A stretch of 64,000 bases of DNA from an uncultured Chitinophaga sp. (GTDB lineage Bacteria; Bacteroidota; Bacteroidia; Chitinophagales; Chitinophagaceae). The DNA lies in assembly GCF_946479755.1 (NCBI RefSeq), contig NZ_CAMLHC010000032.1:21105-85104 (forward strand), read 5' to 3'. Made by a program: the position numbers and the translations under genes. Below the pieces are notes generated by a model that saw nothing but the letters and a program-made list of their open reading frames with translations, was not told the origin of the DNA and did no database searches. Shown piece by piece: positions 62,004 through 64,000 of this stretch (position 1 is its first letter; each line of letters starts with the position of its first letter).

Positions 62004-62040
62004 TCCCGGCCTGCGTTTTGCGGCCGGGATTTTCATTTTT
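62004..62040 (+). terminator. Terminator in the TonB-ppc intergenic region
   Basis: An 8-bp stem TCCCGGCC with GGCCGGGA, a 10-nt loop, and a T-rich tail ATTTTCATTTTT. The rest of the 352-bp gap (61836-62187) is very AT-rich, with no gene. A -7-like TAATTTAA near 62133 may serve ppc. Confidence 0.7.
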
Positions 62041-62187
62041 CTTATTAGAAATTATTCAAACATTTTTGATTTATGTCAAATAATAATCAAAAAATAAAGA
62101 AAATCATATATAAACAACTAAACAAAATAATTATTAATTTAACGGCCGCTTAGTTCTCTTCTTCAGCACTATAAACGGATTTTTAGT

Positions 62188-64000
62188 ATGGAAGCGCCGG
62201 TAAATAACTCGTTGCAGCAGTTCAAGAACCTTGTTGGCACAAAGTTCCAGCTGTATAACAGTCTCTTCACTTCTTTACCCTTTCACCGGGTGGAGAAGAC
62301 GGGCATCTTTCTTTCCCTTTTCCTCCTCCACTGCGAGGAAGGATATGCCCGCGGGAACAGTCCCCAGACCATTATGGACTCCTTTTTTGAACAGTATACT
62401 ACTTATAAGGACGAACAGCAGCGGACAGACCTGCTGTTCCGTTTTGTGCAGTATGCAGAAAGACAGGTGGTACTGTTCGACGCCCTGGAAGACGCCGCGT
62501 TCCGCCATATCCGCGACCTGGAAGGCGCCGGCACCCTGCGCCACCTGCAATCGGAGGTCATCCAGGAGCAGGCACAGGCCAAACTGAAGGAAAAACTGGA
62601 GCATTTCTCCGTGCGCCTCGTGCTCACCGCCCACCCCACCCAGTTCTATCCGGGCGAGGTGCTCGGCATCATTAACGATCTGGCCCGCGCACTGGTAGAG
62701 GAAAACACCTCAGAGGTGAACATGTACCTCCAGCAACTGGGTAAAACACCATTCTTTAAAAAAGAGAAACCATCGCCCTATGATGAAGCCATCAGCCTGG
62801 TATGGTTCCTTGAAAATATATTCTACCGCGCCGGCGGCCGTATCCTTTCCTTCCTGAAAGCGCAGTTCCCCGGGGCTGTCAGCAGTAAAAACCCGGTGAT
62901 CCGCATGGGTTTCTGGCCCGGGGGCGACCGTGACGGCAACCCCTTCGTGAATGCCGCCATCACCGTGGAAGTGGCCGCCGCCCTCCGCGCGTCCATTATG
63001 CGCTGCTACTTCAGGGAAGTACGTAACCTGAAACGCCGCCTCACCTTCAAGGGCGTGGAAAACGTAGTGGCCGCGCTGGAAGACAAACTGTCGCGCAACC
63101 TCTTTACCGCCGGCCATAAAGCAGATATCAGCCGCCAGGAGATACTGGACACGCTGGCGGATATACGAAAAACGATTGTGGAGCAGCACAACGGCCTGTT
63201 TGTGCACCTTGTGGATAACCTGAGCAGTAAAGTGGAGATCTTCGGACTGTACTTCACCTCGCTGGACGTCCGCCAGGACAGCTCCGTGCACGTAGCCCTG
63301 CTGGATGCTGTGGCAGACAAAACAGACGCGCTCCCGAAAGATTATGCCACCCTCGATGACGCAGCCAAAATCAAAGCCCTGCTCAATATCAGCAAGGCGA
63401 TAGACCCTGCGCTGCTGGAAAGTCCCCTGCACCAGGACAGCCTCCGTACGGTGGCCGCCATCAAACAGATACAGGAAGCCAACGGCGAAGAAGGCTGTCA
63501 CCGCTATATTATCAGTCACTCTACCAGCGAGCTCAATGTAATGGAGGTATATGGTATGTTCCTCCTCAGCGGCTGGCAGCGGGAGTCCATGACCATCGAT
63601 ATTGTGCCCCTGTTTGAAACCATCGACGACCTTCGTCATGCCGGACAGGTGATGAAAGCGCTGTACGAAAATGCGGAGTACCGCGAGCACCTGCGCCGCC
63701 GTGACTGCAAACAGACCATCATGCTTGGTTTCTCCGACGGCACCAAAGACGGCGGTTACCTGATGGCCAACTGGAGCATCTATAAGGCCAAGGAAGAGCT
63801 GACCCGCATCTCCAAAGAATACGATGTGGACGTGGTGTTCTTCGACGGCAGGGGAGGCCCCCCGGCGCGTGGCGGTGGAAAAACACACCAGTTCTACGCT
63901 TCGATGGGCCGCAACATTGCCAACCAGGAGATACAGCAGACCATACAGGGACAGACCATCAGCTCCAACTACGGCACGGTGGACGCCGCCCAGTTCAATA
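62188..64000 (+). CDS. ppc: Phosphoenolpyruvate carboxylase, C-terminus outside the window
   Basis: The first 604 residues of PEP carboxylase, which adds bicarbonate to PEP to make oxaloacetate and refills the TCA cycle. Catalytic motifs in order: VLTAHPTQFYPGE (active-site His, about 154), FWPGGDRDGNPFV (about 246), the HSTSELNVMEVYGM region (about 449), FSDGTKDGGYLMANW (about 517), and the mobile Arg loop FDGRGGPPARGGGKTHQF (about 552). The usual bacterial length is about 850-930 residues, so roughly a third is missing beyond the window edge. The ATG at 62188 gives MEAPVNNSLQQFKNLVG. No signal or regulatory extension is seen. Confidence 0.95.
   Translation, partial: MEAPVNNSLQQFKNLVGTKFQLYNSLFTSLPFHRVEKTGIFLSLFLLHCEEGYARGNSPQTIMDSFFEQYTTYKDEQQRTDLLFRFVQYAERQVVLFDALEDAAFRHIRDLEGAGTLRHLQSEVIQEQAQAKLKEKLEHFSVRLVLTAHPTQFYPGEVLGIINDLARALVEENTSEVNMYLQQLGKTPFFKKEKPSPYDEAISLVWFLENIFYRAGGRILSFLKAQFPGAVSSKNPVIRMGFWPGGDRDGNPFVNAAITVEVAAALRASIMRCYFREVRNLKRRLTFKGVENVVAALEDKLSRNLFTAGHKADISRQEILDTLADIRKTIVEQHNGLFVHLVDNLSSKVEIFGLYFTSLDVRQDSSVHVALLDAVADKTDALPKDYATLDDAAKIKALLNISKAIDPALLESPLHQDSLRTVAAIKQIQEANGEEGCHRYIISHSTSELNVMEVYGMFLLSGWQRESMTIDIVPLFETIDDLRHAGQVMKALYENAEYREHLRRRDCKQTIMLGFSDGTKDGGYLMANWSIYKAKEELTRISKEYDVDVVFFDGRGGPPARGGGKTHQFYASMGRNIANQEIQQTIQGQTISSNYGTVDAAQFN

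Noticed and set aside
62710..63888. A 392-codon open frame on the minus strand
   Set aside because: Antisense to the conserved ppc coding sequence; no motif of its own.

Overview
The window looks like chromosomal DNA of a Bacteroidota member, most likely Chitinophagaceae (Chitinophaga-like). The evidence is three SusC/SusD outer-membrane uptake pairs, an ECF sigma/FecR/STN-receptor signalling chain, many lipoproteins with an early Cys followed by polar residues, DUF6515, DUF4974 and DUF5710 families, absence of Shine-Dalgarno motifs, and repeated matches to the Bacteroidota -7 promoter box TAnnTTTG. No rRNA, tRNA, insertion sequence, phage or CRISPR array was seen.

Layout. 0-3.4 kb: a WGR-domain protein cut by the window edge and an unknown lipoprotein, both on the minus strand. 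3.5-11.2 kb: an operon of a secreted zinc metalloprotease, a SusC and a SusD. 11.3-17.4 kb: small regulatory and housekeeping genes (AraC, short SDR, phosphoesterase, Crp/Fnr, DoxX-like protein, an XRE regulator with three CCTATAGG sites, a secreted EEP-family hydrolase, a Pr6Pr membrane protein). 17.5-23.6 kb: a tandem pair of very large LRR-BRCT proteins. 23.7-27.0 kb: M48 peptidase, DUF5710, VOC protein and an unknown secreted protein. 27.2-36.6 kb: ECF sigma, FecR, STN-SusC, SusD, arylsulfotransferase-like lipoprotein and TsdA-like dihaem cytochrome c, which reads as one self-regulated sulfur-linked uptake locus. 36.8-40.4 kb: TPM-domain protein, DUF6515, ADP-ribosylglycohydrolase. 40.4-41.5 kb: a gene-free stretch with six dispersed copies of one 22-nt hairpin, lying between a promoter-like box and a terminator. 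41.5-46.7 kb: aldo/keto reductase, DJ-1/PfpI protein, an acyltransferase-desaturase pair, a lipoprotein amidase. 47.1-51.8 kb: third SusC/SusD pair. 51.8-54.5 kb: a DUF433 antitoxin with a wrecked DUF5615 toxin, a lipoprotein, an LUD protein and an SDR. 54.6-56.7 kb: DUF5009 acyltransferase and YitT. 56.9-58.2 kb: a promoter with an operator-like inverted repeat, a 37-codon peptide ending in clustered Cys codons, a two-tier hairpin and a PstS-like binding protein. 58.5-64 kb: short SDR + GlpF, AraC, TonB, and the 5' part of ppc.

The most interesting signals are: (1) the six-hairpin array at 40.9-41.4 kb, with compensatory stem changes and G-U wobbles that favour a plus-strand RNA; (2) the inverted repeat GTCTAC-N7-GTAGA(C/T), shared only by the third SusC/D promoter and the Cys-leader/PstS promoter, which suggests a sulfur-responsive regulon; (3) the three CCTATAGG sites around a small XRE regulator; (4) the LRR-BRCT pair; (5) the SusCD-arylsulfotransferase-TsdA locus. 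Functional statements rest on family recognition by eye; no database search was run.
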